Source: CBDEGU01 sp965238045 (GTDB taxonomy: Bacteria > Acidobacteriota > Terriglobia > Bryobacterales > UBA6623). From it: a stretch of 64,000 nt of DNA. The translations under genes were made by a program, and so were the position numbers. The notes below the pieces were generated by a model. The model did no database searches. It was not told the DNA's origin and saw only the letters and a program-made list of their open reading frames with translations. Positions 50,948 to 59,995 of this stretch are shown piece by piece. Position 1 is the first letter of the stretch. Each line of letters opens with the position of its first letter. Location of the stretch: positions 310,001 through 374,000 of the forward strand of contig CBDEGU010000012.1 in assembly GCA_965238045.1 (NCBI GenBank), written 5' to 3'.

Positions 50948-51982
50948 ATGCTTGCTCCGCTCATCAAGGCTTGCCGGCGGCATCCTCTCGACCGGCCTCC
51001 GGTCTGGTTCATGCGGCAGGCTGGCCGCTATATGGCGGAGTACCGGAAGATTCGCAAGAGCCACTCGATTCTGGAAATTTGCAAAACGCCCCGCTTGGCG
51101 GCCGAGGTCACGCTGCAGCCCGTCGATGCACTTGGCGTGGACGCCGCGATTATCTTTGCTGATCTGCTGCTGCCTCTCGAGCCGATGGGATTGCACCTGG
51201 AGTTCGTCGCCGGAGACGGCCCGGTGATTCACAATCCGGTGCGTTCGGCGAGCGATGTGGAAGCGCTGCGAGCCGGCGGCTCGGATGAGCTGGCCTATGT
51301 CGGCGAAGCGATCGCCGAAGCCAAGAAATTGCTTGGCGGCCGCGTGCCGCTGATCGGGTTTGTCGGCGCTCCGTTTACGCTCGCCAGCTACATGATCGAA
51401 GGAGGCTCGTCGCGGCATTACTTGCGCGCGAAGTCGCTGATGTACTCTGAGCCCGATACCTGGCGGCGGCTGATGGAAAAGCTCGTCGAAGCATTGATAC
51501 CGTACGTGGCTAATCAGGTCGCGCGCGGCGCGGAAGTGATCCAAGTGTTTGATAGCTGGGTCGGCGCGCTGGGGCCCTCCGACTACGAACGCCATGTTCT
51601 GCCTCACTCTCGACTGCTCATCCGGGCCATTCAGTCGACCGGTGTTCCGGTGATTCATTTCTCGACCGGCGGCAGCGGCTACCTGCCATTGCTGCAGCGG
51701 GCCGGGGGCGAGGTGCTTGGTCTGGACTGGCGAGTCCATCTCGACGAAGCCTGGTCCTCGATCCACCATGAGGCTGCCGTACAGGGGAACCTCGATCCGG
51801 CGGCGCTGTTTGCTCCTCTGCCGGAGTTGCGAACGAGGGTGGAAGATATTCTCCGCCGCGCGGGCAACCGGCCGGGCTTCATCTTCAATCTCGGCCACGG
51901 CATCTTGCCCGAGACGCCGGTGGAGAATGTCAAGGCCGTCGTCGAGATGGTGCGTGAATATTCTCCTTCCGATGGGTCATGA
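50948..51982 (+). CDS. hemE: Uroporphyrinogen decarboxylase
   Basis: 344 residues. It removes four carboxyl groups from uroporphyrinogen III to give coproporphyrinogen III in heme synthesis. The signature RPPVWFMRQAGRYMAEYR lies at residues 17-34. IIFADLLLPLEPMG, GFVGAPFTLASYMIEGGSSR and GYLPLLQRAGGEVLGLDWRVHLDEA are characteristic. FNLGHGILPETPVENV ends the catalytic barrel. The stop overlaps the hemY start by 4 bp (ATGA). Confidence 0.97.
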   Translation: MLAPLIKACRRHPLDRPPVWFMRQAGRYMAEYRKIRKSHSILEICKTPRLAAEVTLQPVDALGVDAAIIFADLLLPLEPMGLHLEFVAGDGPVIHNPVRSASDVEALRAGGSDELAYVGEAIAEAKKLLGGRVPLIGFVGAPFTLASYMIEGGSSRHYLRAKSLMYSEPDTWRRLMEKLVEALIPYVANQVARGAEVIQVFDSWVGALGPSDYERHVLPHSRLLIRAIQSTGVPVIHFSTGGSGYLPLLQRAGGEVLGLDWRVHLDEAWSSIHHEAAVQGNLDPAALFAPLPELRTRVEDILRRAGNRPGFIFNLGHGILPETPVENVKAVVEMVREYSPSDGS

Positions 51983-53403
51983 GCCACGTAGCGATCGTTG
52001 GGGGCGGCATTTCGGGACTTTCGGCCGCTTATTTTCTTGACAAGGCCGGACATCGCTGCACGCTGATTGAATCTCAGGATCGGCTTGGCGGCGTGATTCG
52101 AACCGAGCGCGCCGAAGGCTGCCTGATTGAAGCCGGACCCGACAGCTTCATCGTCCACAAGCCTTGGGCACTCGAACTCATTCGCGAGCTGGGCATCGAA
52201 GACCAGGTTATTGGCTCGCGGGACCATCTGAGAACGACCTGCATTCTTCGCGGCGGCCGGCTCATTCCGCTGCCCGACGGCATCCAGTTTCTGGCGCCGA
52301 CCAAGTTCCTGCCTATGATCACCACCCGGCTGCTGAGCTGGCGGGCTAAGGCCACCATGGGGCTGGAATGGTTTCACCGCCCGCCGGCCGAGGCCGCGGA
52401 TCACTCGGGGGACCGCACAGTGGACCGCTCGGTGGCGGAGTTCGTTCGCCAGCACTATGGCGACGAGGTGAACGAGTATTTGGCGCAGCCCATGCTGGCG
52501 GGCGTGTATGGCGGCTCGCCCGAGCAGCTCAGCATTTCGGCGGTGCTTCCCCGCTTCGTCGAACTGGAGCGCAAGTACGGCAGCCTGACCCGCGGCATAT
52601 TGAAAAGCCGTCCCAAGCCAAGGCCCGGAGCTTCGCGAAAACCTGGTTCGCTGTTTCTGACGCTGAAAGGCGGCATGGGCGTGCTGACCGGCACGCTCGC
52701 CGAAAAGCTCGAAGGACGCCTCGAACGCGTTACCGCCGAGGTGATCGGCGTCGAACGAGCCGGCGGAGGTTTCGCTCTCGCCACCGGCGGTGGAACCCTG
52801 GAGGCGGACCAAGTCGTGCTGGCGGTTCCCGCCAACCGGGCCGCGCCGCTTCTTGAGAGATTCGATCCGCAACTGGCGGGTCTGCTCGGGCAGGTGCGGT
52901 ATCACTCGTCGATCACGATCTCGCTGGTTTACCGGCGGCCGGAATTCGAACATCCGCTCAATGGCTTTGGTTTCCTGATTCCTCGCGCCGAGAAGCGCCA
53001 GCTTGCCGCCTGCACCTGGGTGAATACGAAATTCGCTCATCGCGCCGCGGATGACCGGCCTCTTCTGCGGGCGTTCCTTGCTGGAGAGAAGGCCGAGGCC
53101 TTGCTGTCACTCAGCGATGCCGAACTCGGTGAAATGGCTCACGACGAACTCAGCGAGATCATGGGCTTTACGGCCAATCCGGCCGCCTGCCGGGTGCATC
53201 GCTGGCCCCGAGCCATGCCGCAGTATGAGGTCGGGCACCAGGCGCTGGTGGAAGAGATCGAGCGAAAAGTAGATGCGATTCCGGGGCTCTATCTCACCGG
53301 GAACGCCTTCACGGGCATTGGCATTCCCGATTGCATTCGCCGAAGCCGCCAGGTGGCCGGTCAGCTTGTCCAAGCGCTTGCGGCCGGGGAAGCAGGCCCC
53401 TGA
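51979..53403 (+). CDS. hemY: Protoporphyrinogen oxidase, HemY type
   Basis: 474 residues. It oxidises protoporphyrinogen IX (or coproporphyrinogen III in the coproporphyrin-dependent variant) using FAD. The FAD-binding start is HVAIVGGGISGLSAAYFLDKAGH, followed by LGGVIRTERAEGCLIEAGPDSFIVHKP. The C-terminal part has PGLYLTGNAFTGIGIPDCIRRSRQVA. Coupled to hemE by a 4-bp overlap. Which of the two substrate variants it is cannot be decided without hemH/hemQ context. Confidence 0.93.
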   Translation: MSHVAIVGGGISGLSAAYFLDKAGHRCTLIESQDRLGGVIRTERAEGCLIEAGPDSFIVHKPWALELIRELGIEDQVIGSRDHLRTTCILRGGRLIPLPDGIQFLAPTKFLPMITTRLLSWRAKATMGLEWFHRPPAEAADHSGDRTVDRSVAEFVRQHYGDEVNEYLAQPMLAGVYGGSPEQLSISAVLPRFVELERKYGSLTRGILKSRPKPRPGASRKPGSLFLTLKGGMGVLTGTLAEKLEGRLERVTAEVIGVERAGGGFALATGGGTLEADQVVLAVPANRAAPLLERFDPQLAGLLGQVRYHSSITISLVYRRPEFEHPLNGFGFLIPRAEKRQLAACTWVNTKFAHRAADDRPLLRAFLAGEKAEALLSLSDAELGEMAHDELSEIMGFTANPAACRVHRWPRAMPQYEVGHQALVEEIERKVDAIPGLYLTGNAFTGIGIPDCIRRSRQVAGQLVQALAAGEAGP

Positions 53404-53444
53404 TCGTCCGGCGCCTGGTCTTCCGGCCGCTGATTGTCCGACCC
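53400..53444. repeat. 15-nt-period imperfect tandem repeat (3 units)
   Basis: CTGATCGTCCGGCGC, CTGGTCTTCCGGCCG, CTGATTGTCCGACCC. It begins at the hemY stop codon and lies between the convergent hemY and TonB-like genes. No terminator hairpin is seen here. Confidence 0.85.
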
Positions 53445-53459
53445 CGCGCGAGGGTTGCC

Positions 53460-54230
53460 TTATTTGTTCTTCCGCCGGCGCTTCTTGCGTTTTTCGTCTT
53501 TCTTTTCTTCCTCGATTTCCAACTCGGCGAGCTGAAACACGACATCGATTCTCGTTCGCACTTCGACCTCTTTGCCGTTGAGTCGCGTTGGCCTGTAGCG
53601 CCACTGCCTGACCGCTTCCACCGCGCTTGCCCTCAGCAGTTCATGTCCCTCCAGCACGTTCAATGACCGGATCAAGCCAGCAGTGGTGATGATGGCTTCC
53701 AGCTTGACGACGCTCTCGACCCTTTCTTGGGACGCTTCGAGCGGGAACACCGGCATGACCTGATGTACGAGCCGGGCGGCCTGCACGCTGCCGCCGACAC
53801 GCAACGGCTCCCGCACCAGAGGCGGAGCGAGGTTCCAGGGCTGCCCGATTCCGGCCAGATTCGACCCGAAGCGGGCGATTCCGCCAACGACCCCGCCAAG
53901 CGAGGCCGCGCCCTCGGCTGCCAGCTTCGCGCTTGTTCGGTCGTCAATCAGAGCGACGGCATCGGGAATGACGCTCGGCGCTTGGAGCTGCGTCTGAAAC
54001 CGCTCGGGGAGTTTCGCCGCCGCAGCGTTCAGGGGCGCGGGAGCCGCGGGAGGAGGGGGCGCGGTAATCCACATTTGACTGACGAGTCGTCCCAGCGGCA
54101 GTTGGTAGGTGAACACGAGAGGGGCGAGAGCCATCGCCGCGACGGCCAGGCACTGGCCCAACAACGACGCCGCCATCGCCCAGGGCTTGAGCGGGTCGCG
54201 TTGCTGATGCACAAAGGTCTGGCGAAACAC
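53460..54230 (-). CDS. TonB-family energy transducer-like protein
   Basis: 256 residues. An N-terminal segment (WAMAASLLGQCLAVAAMALAPLVF) is the membrane anchor and a Pro/Ala-rich stretch follows (ITAPPPPAAPAPL). The TonB C-terminal domain spans about 150-240: AARLVHQVMPVFPLEASQERVESVVKLEAIITTAGLIRSLNVLEGHELLRASAVEAVRQWRYRP. The tail is a basic/acidic run (EEEKKDEKRKKRRRKNK). TonB proteins pass proton-motive energy to outer membrane receptors; ExbB/ExbD genes are not seen here. The C-terminal domain is clear and the partner receptor is unknown. Confidence 0.82.
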   Translation of the reverse strand: MFRQTFVHQQRDPLKPWAMAASLLGQCLAVAAMALAPLVFTYQLPLGRLVSQMWITAPPPPAAPAPLNAAAAKLPERFQTQLQAPSVIPDAVALIDDRTSAKLAAEGAASLGGVVGGIARFGSNLAGIGQPWNLAPPLVREPLRVGGSVQAARLVHQVMPVFPLEASQERVESVVKLEAIITTAGLIRSLNVLEGHELLRASAVEAVRQWRYRPTRLNGKEVEVRTRIDVVFQLAELEIEEEKKDEKRKKRRRKNK

Positions 54231-54299
54231 GCTGGTTTCGTCCTCCCCCGGGGCCGGCGGAAGCGGGAGTTTCGCCTCCCGCCCCGCCTCGGGTTGCGA

Positions 54300-56441
54300 C
54301 TAGATTACCAAGGTTTCGATCAGAGTATTCAGCTCGGTTTGCAGGTTGCTTTGCTGTTGCCGAAGGGCGGCTTGCCGGTCTCGCATCTTGGCCAGCTCGC
54401 CTTCTTGCCGCGAAAGTGTGAGTGCGTAGGTCTGCACCTGTTGCTGCTGTCCGCTCACCGAACGCAGACTTGAAATGTTGCGGCGTAAGCGTTCTTGGTC
54501 CTGGAATAGCTCCTGGATGCTCTTTTCCAGCATCTGAATTTCGCGGTTCGCGTCGGCGAGGCTCCTCTTGACGCCGGCGATCTGTTCGAGTTTGGCGCGG
54601 CTTTCGGCGTTGAGCGTCTTGTTGCGGGTGTAGGCGACCAGCCGGTCGTAGGTCAGGTTGGTAACGCCGATGCTTTGCGAAGTGACACGCTCCTCGGTCA
54701 CTGGGAATTCAACGGTCTCACCGGGCGGAACTTCGACCTCGTAGCGGTAGCGGTCGGTCGTCTTCTCCGACGGTTCCTCTCCAACGGGCTTGTAGCCGGG
54801 GCGTGCCGGACGCTCGATGATGACGGTCTTGGTCTGCTGATCGACGTTGCGAATCGTGAACGTCCGCGTCTCCTTGCTGGCGTGACGGGTGGTGAGGATG
54901 CCGCGCCGCAGCGTGAACTCGCTGAGCATTTTGCTGGATGTCTTAAACGCCGTGGTAATCCGCATTCCGAGATCGACGGCATAGCTCACCAGGCGCTTGT
55001 CATCCTCCTTGATGGTTTCAAACAGCGCTTCGCCCGCGTAGGCGCCGTCATCGAGCACAGTCACCACGCCGCCGTCGAGCGTTTTGCCCGTGTCATTGGT
55101 AAGCTCGACGGCATTTAACGGGTGCTGCGATCCATTGGCTTCGTTGAAGATCAACAGCTTGCGGGCTTTGACTTTTTGCTGCAAGAACGGCAGCATCGCC
55201 GACTCGCCCTTGCGGATCGTAACCGGCCGGCCGATGCGGTAGGCGAAGAGGTCGCCCAGAGCGCCGGCGGAGGCCGTTTGCGCGAGGCGGGACGGGGCGG
55301 CGAGCATGGGTTCGTTGGCGGCGAAGTCGGCCGAAGCTTCCGCCGCGATCATTGACGCCGGAGCCTGCGCCATTGCTTTACGAGCCAGTCCGATCGACCT
55401 ATTGCGGGATTCCATTTTCCCCTGATCTGCCCGCAGCCGCCCGCCGGCCATCCTCCGCTCCTGCTCCTCGCTTGCGAGCACGCCACCGATCAGACCACCC
55501 AGCACGCCGCCAGTCGTGCCACCAGGCACGCCACCGACCACGCCACGATGCACGATCGGTCGCTGCGCCCGGTTCTGCGCGAGTTCGGCCACCGGACGCA
55601 ACCGGTAGGTCGGCTCGTAGAGACGGCTGATGAACGAGACCGGCATGCCGGAAACCAGCGACAGTCCGACACTTTCCCAGTCGTCGCCGCTGGTGTTGTC
55701 GACAATCGCCCAGCCTTCGAGCATGGGCTGGGCCTGCTCGCCGAAGATCAGCCGGTAGCTGCTCTTCCACACCGGCGTTGGCACCACGTAGCGGGCGCTC
55801 ACCCGGCCGGCCTCTCCGCTGGTGCGGATCAACACCGTGCGTTTTTCGCGATTACGCGACCCGGCGATGAGCGTCAAATATTCGCGGAACTGCTCTTGCA
55901 ATTTGCGGTCGGCGAAGCGCAACCCCAAGGCCGCGTCCGGGTCGACCGTGCGCATCTCACCCTCATCGGTGAGCAGCAGGACCTGGTGGCGTTCCGAGCG
56001 CGAGTCAGTTGCGGCGATGGTGCGGGCGCTGATGATGGTTCCCGCGATTTCGTCCTTCGCCATGCGCAGCAGAATGCGCGCGCCCTTAAATTGGTCCAGG
56101 ATGCGGCTCAGCGGCTGCGCTTCGCCGATGCGGAACGGGAACTTCGCGAGCTTCTTGGAGAGCGGATCGCTCGATTCGTAGCGCACCTCGGAGACGGCCG
56201 CGCCGTCGGTGGTGACGGTGAGTGATTTGAGAACATCGTCCATCTCGGTGGTCTTGAACTCCAGGCGTACCGGCTCGCCGGCGGGCACGCTGGCCGAGCG
56301 CTCGAAAAATCCGACGCCGTGCTTGTAAAGCACTACCTTGCGAATCGGAAGCTCGTCCGTCTGCCCGCTCGAGCCGGGCACGAAGACGAACGAAAGCAGG
56401 AAAGTGATAATCAGATGTTTCCGCACAGGATGTATACGCAC
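54300..56441 (-). CDS. DUF4139 domain protein, secreted
   Basis: About 713 residues. Start chosen as GTG 56441 because GGAGG is 6 nt before it; a GTG at 56453 is also in frame. A signal peptide follows (HLIITFLLSFVFVPGSSGQ). The DUF4139 core reads RKVVLYKHGVGFFERSASVPAG at the N-terminus and VWKSSYRLIFGEQAQPMLEGWAIVDNTSGDDWESVGLSLVSGMPVSF in the middle. A low-complexity insert (GGVPGGTTGGVLGGLIGG) is coded by 12-nt repeats around 55490-55560. The C-terminal half contains a coiled-coil stretch of about 100 residues (LADANREIQMLEKSIQELFQDQERLRRN). Function unknown; related proteins are outer-surface proteins of many bacteria. Confidence 0.85.
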   Translation of the reverse strand: MRIHPVRKHLIITFLLSFVFVPGSSGQTDELPIRKVVLYKHGVGFFERSASVPAGEPVRLEFKTTEMDDVLKSLTVTTDGAAVSEVRYESSDPLSKKLAKFPFRIGEAQPLSRILDQFKGARILLRMAKDEIAGTIISARTIAATDSRSERHQVLLLTDEGEMRTVDPDAALGLRFADRKLQEQFREYLTLIAGSRNREKRTVLIRTSGEAGRVSARYVVPTPVWKSSYRLIFGEQAQPMLEGWAIVDNTSGDDWESVGLSLVSGMPVSFISRLYEPTYRLRPVAELAQNRAQRPIVHRGVVGGVPGGTTGGVLGGLIGGVLASEEQERRMAGGRLRADQGKMESRNRSIGLARKAMAQAPASMIAAEASADFAANEPMLAAPSRLAQTASAGALGDLFAYRIGRPVTIRKGESAMLPFLQQKVKARKLLIFNEANGSQHPLNAVELTNDTGKTLDGGVVTVLDDGAYAGEALFETIKEDDKRLVSYAVDLGMRITTAFKTSSKMLSEFTLRRGILTTRHASKETRTFTIRNVDQQTKTVIIERPARPGYKPVGEEPSEKTTDRYRYEVEVPPGETVEFPVTEERVTSQSIGVTNLTYDRLVAYTRNKTLNAESRAKLEQIAGVKRSLADANREIQMLEKSIQELFQDQERLRRNISSLRSVSGQQQQVQTYALTLSRQEGELAKMRDRQAALRQQQSNLQTELNTLIETLVI

Positions 56442-56568
56442 AGGCACCTCCACTAAGTCCGACGCCGGTGCGGGTGGATTCGTGGAGGACGATTTTCGTG
56501 CCGCCGTGCTTGCCGTTACATCGTGCTCACCGTCACATCGGCGGGCCGCGGGACCGAATGGCGCCCGG

Positions 56569-57171
56569 TTAGTGGATCGTGCTGGTGCCCTGGGCGCCCA
56601 TATCCCCGGAGATAATATTCCGGTTAATGTGGCGGTCCAGGTCGATCACGTAGGTCTCCCCGGCGTCGAGCAGGATGGGAGAATGCGTGGCGGCGATGAT
56701 GCGGAAATTCTTCTGGCCGGCCAGTTCCTTGAGCATCTTGAGAACTCTTCGCTGGTTCGACGCCGACAGCGCCATCTCCGGCTCGTCGAGCAGCAGCACG
56801 GTGCCATCGGGCAGGGCGGGGAAGGTGTCGCGGAACATCGACAGCATCACTTGGCCGTGGCTGGCCATCTCGATGAACTCGCGCATGCGGGGATCATCGG
56901 TGAATAGTTCGGGCTGCGTGCGCGGATTGTGAGCTTCGGCGTCGAAGAGCAGGACCTTCGGTGGATGAAAGGCCTCGGCTTGTTCGAACTTATAGGCGTA
57001 TCCGTCGATCTGCTCACCCTTGAGGGCGTGATAGATCGAGTGCAGCAAGGTGGATTTCCCCGAGCCGTTCTCGCCCGCCAGCATGATCAGACGATGGGAG
57101 AGATCGACCATCATCGGCATGTGGAAATTGAGGTTCATGAAGATGGGATGAGACAGGATCTTGAGCAACAT
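56569..57171 (-). CDS. AAA-type ATPase (AAA_21/SMC-like)
   Basis: 200 residues from ATG 57171, with GAGGAAA 7 nt before it. Walker A is LAGENGSGKSTLLHSIYHAL; Walker B is GTVLLLDEPEMALSASNQRRVL, followed by AATHSPILLDAG (H-loop). The signature of an ABC helix is not classical, placing it in the AAA_21/AAA_23 ATPases common in anti-phage and DNA-related systems. It carries no extra domains, so it may be a stand-alone ATPase or need a partner. Between DUF4139 and the heparinase-like gene; no nuclease or methylase gene nearby. Confidence 0.85.
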   Translation of the reverse strand: MLLKILSHPIFMNLNFHMPMMVDLSHRLIMLAGENGSGKSTLLHSIYHALKGEQIDGYAYKFEQAEAFHPPKVLLFDAEAHNPRTQPELFTDDPRMREFIEMASHGQVMLSMFRDTFPALPDGTVLLLDEPEMALSASNQRRVLKMLKELAGQKNFRIIAATHSPILLDAGETYVIDLDRHINRNIISGDMGAQGTSTIH

Positions 57172-57248
57172 GGGTGATTTCCTCGGCTGGCGAGGACCGG
57201 CGCGCGATTCGCCCGGCCCGCTCTCCAGCATAGCAGGAGCCCTTGTTT

Positions 57249-58655
57249 TTACCTCTTTTTCGCGGCCCGCACGCGTACCCGCGTCTTCTGACTGAAATCG
57301 ATCTCGGGCCTCTGGGACCGGATATCGTTTTGCAGTACGATGATCCCGCCCCGGCCCGCTTGCGTTTCGGTTTCCTTGGTGCGGTTGATTCGCACGCGGT
57401 AGCTCCGGCCCTCCTCTAGTCCGGCGACAAAGATCATCTTGCCGCCGGGTATCTCAACCTGGAAGGAGAAGGGAACGCGGCCGATGGCGATCGCCGCCGG
57501 GCCGAAGACGAGCGGCTTTTGTTTGTCATCCGGGCTGATGGCGTGGGCCTCGCCATCGGCGAGAATGTGCAGGTTGCCGTCGAAGTACCCCGCCCACATG
57601 TCACTGTCTTGCCAGCCCGAGCGTCCGTAGAGGCGGCCCCGAAGCTCGTCGTGAACGACTGCGGGCGCCGAGAAGTAGCTGAGCCCTGGCAGATAGGGAT
57701 CGACCCAGAGGAACTCATACGGCGCGCCCCAGGCCGAGGTAAGCGCATAGGCGTCATGACGCAGCCAGCCCTGCAAGAACTGGTAGCCGGCGAGGTTGCT
57801 CTCGTAGGCGATGAAAACCATGTCCGCCAGCCGGCTCAGCGTGCCCACACGCACGGCGTCTTCCTCGCGCCGGTCGCTGAAGCGGGCCTCACCCGGAACA
57901 CGAAACCGGCCCTGGCTCGTCACCACCGGCCGCGGTCCGTATTGCAGGAGCGTCACCAGCGGCAGGGCTTTGAAGAATCCCGGCGTCTCGCGCCACGGAT
58001 CGATCTCAAAGTTGTATCGCATGAGGTGCGATAACTCGGCGAGCGCCAACCGCTGGTGCGGGTCATTGAAAGGCTTGCCCCGTCGCACCGGCCCGAGAAC
58101 ACTGGCCTTCCAATGGCGGTCCATGAGCGTTTGCAGAACCTGGGCCTAGGCGTCCCAGTCGCCGGCCACCGCGACCAGCGCCATCACCGCGCTGCGTTCC
58201 TCGGCGAGACTCAACCGCTCACGTTGGGTGAGCGCCCGCGCGGCTTCCCCGAGCTGGGTCGCCAGCCGCCGGCGCTCCTTATCGTCGAGCAGCCGGTGGC
58301 ACCAGTCGAAAACGATGGCCCCGAGCCTGATGTTGGCCGCCGTTGAGAATGTCCGTCCGTCGGCGGTTTTCGTCAGCGCCCAGTCGATGGCATGGCGGCC
58401 GCTGGTCTCATCTCCAGCGGCTTGGTATCGCAACGCGAGCACCAGCGGTTCTTCGGGGAAAGTGATGTTTTGGTCGATCAAGCGACTCAACGTCTGCCAG
58501 CGATCCGATTGCCGTTCGACCTCCTTGCGAAGCCGTGAAAGACGTTTTTCCTCAAGCCAGAGCCGGGGATGAGAGGTATAAACCTTGTAGTCGGCTTGCG
58601 AGAGGCCGATCACCGGCGCCAGCAGCGCGGCGAGGAGGAGAATCAAGACCTTCAT
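57249..58655 (-). pseudogene. Heparinase II/III-like protein, split by in-frame TAG
   Basis: From ATG 58655: signal peptide (LILLLAALLAPVIGLSQ), then YKVYTSHPRLWLEEKRLSRLRKEVERQSDRW and SGRHAIDWALTKTADG, alpha/alpha-barrel patterns of alginate lyase/heparinase-like proteins. At 58146-58148 a TAG interrupts AGDWDA(*)AQVLQTLMDRHWKASV. The frame stays open to 57249, with LVTLLQYGPRPVVTSQG, DMVFIAYESNLAGYQFLQGWLRHDAYALTSAWGAPYEFLWVDP and the beta-rich end. Restoring one base would give TGG (Trp). Total about 468 residues. It would degrade acidic polysaccharide outside the cell if intact. Confidence 0.75.
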
Positions 58656-58766
58656 AACGGAAGCCGTATTGTAACCCGGCCGCTGACAAGCTCAGGAATA
58701 CATCAGGCGTCCCGGCAACCTCGTCCCGCGCGCAAGTCCCGGCTGTGCGCTCCGGGTTCGCGGCGA

Positions 58767-59672
58767 TTAGATACTGCCCACTTGCTGGGCTGCAGCGTTA
58801 TCCGCCGGTGTCGCGACCTTGCGCCGCGGCGGCTCACCGGTGGCTAATACGACGGACGTGTTCTCACCGCGCCCGCCATCCAGCCGAATGCGCCCGCCGC
58901 TGGCTACGTACTGCTTCGAATGCCAGGCTGGGGATTTGCGGTAGGGGTAGCTGTCCATGATCCAAACCGGCGTTCCTTGCCGCTGGACGAGCATGCCGCT
59001 CTCATCGAGCTTCCACTGCTCTCCCCACTGGTAGAGCCAGCGGGCGTCGCGCTCCAGCAAACGGATACAGCCGTGGCTGGCCGGGTGTCCGGGGAGGGCG
59101 TATTGGTGGAACGAGATGCCGTGTTCGTTGACGAAGTTGAAATACCAGGCCAGATACCACTTCGGATTCACCGTGCTGTGGCGGCCGCGAGACTTCCAAT
59201 TCAGGTTGTAGATCCCCGAGGGCGTCGGCCGTTTACGGCTGCCGGAACTGACCGGTCCCCAGCGCACCAGACGGCCGTTTTCATAGGCTCCGAACACCTG
59301 ACTGGGCTGGTGCACGAGCAAGGCCTTTTGCTTGCCCCGGGCCCAGGTCCATCGCGCTGGCAGCGGACTATAGTCGAGTTCCCGGAAATCCCAGCGGTCG
59401 GGCACCGTAATCTCGCTGAGGCGGATGAGATGGCTGGCGTCGGTGCGATTGAGTTTTTCGAGCAGGGCGATCTGCTCGCGGGTATACTGGCAGCGCAACT
59501 GTTCCAGGTCGCCGGGAACCGGCCGCTTGCTCAACCGCGCCGCCGGAGGCGGCAGTTCGTCCCATGGGTCAGCGTCGGCGCTGGCCAGCGGCGGGCAACA
59601 CAGCATGGCCGCTGCCGCGGTCAGGATATAGATGCTTCTGCAAGACCGGTTCAGCCGTCTTCGGGTGTGCAT
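58767..59672 (-). CDS. L,D-transpeptidase (YkuD), secreted
   Basis: 301 residues from ATG 59672, with GGAGGAG 6 nt before it. A signal segment (SIYILTAAAAMLCCPPLASA) exports it. The YkuD domain lies in the second half: KALLVHQPSQVFGAYENGRLVRWGPVSSG, RPTPSGIYNLNWKSRG and the catalytic SHGCIRLLERDARWLY (residues 199-214, Cys201 as nucleophile with His200). It cross-links or tethers peptidoglycan peptides. Its C-terminus is Gly/Arg-rich. It is on the same strand as the genes downstream, 111 bp from the heparinase-like start. Confidence 0.92.
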   Translation of the reverse strand: MHTRRRLNRSCRSIYILTAAAAMLCCPPLASADADPWDELPPPAARLSKRPVPGDLEQLRCQYTREQIALLEKLNRTDASHLIRLSEITVPDRWDFRELDYSPLPARWTWARGKQKALLVHQPSQVFGAYENGRLVRWGPVSSGSRKRPTPSGIYNLNWKSRGRHSTVNPKWYLAWYFNFVNEHGISFHQYALPGHPASHGCIRLLERDARWLYQWGEQWKLDESGMLVQRQGTPVWIMDSYPYRKSPAWHSKQYVASGGRIRLDGGRGENTSVVLATGEPPRRKVATPADNAAAQQVGSI

Positions 59673-59890
59673 CGGTGCTCCTCCTCTGGTTCGACCCGTC
59701 CTCTCCGCCCGCACAATGTGCAAGCGCGCGGCCAAACCAATCGAGAACCGTCGCCTTTCCCTAGCTCACCTCGTAAAACCTCTATTCATTAGACGTTGCA
59801 GCCGCCCGGAGGATTTCATGCGCGGCGCGATTTTTCGTCACCACGGTGGAGACGGGCCCGTAATTTTTTCACCCGCAAGGAAGGAACTAC

Positions 59891-59995
59891 CTAGGCCAGT
59901 GCCGCCTAGGCCAGTGCGGCCTAGACACAATGCCGCTGACCGTGTGCCGCCGACCCAGTGCTGTCAGCCATGGCCCGGACCGCTAGGCCCCGGAA
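59891..59995. repeat. 15-nt-period imperfect tandem repeat (7 units)
   Basis: Seven units in exact 15-nt register: CTAGGCCAGTGCCGC, CTAGGCCAGTGCGGC, CTAGACACAATGCCG, CTGACCGTGTGCCGC, CGACCCAGTGCTGTC, AGCCATGGCCCGGAC, CGCTAGGCCCCGGAA. The first two differ at one base. The repeat codes for the last residues and the stop of the response-regulator frame, extending it past the Fis-type helix. Confidence 0.88.
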
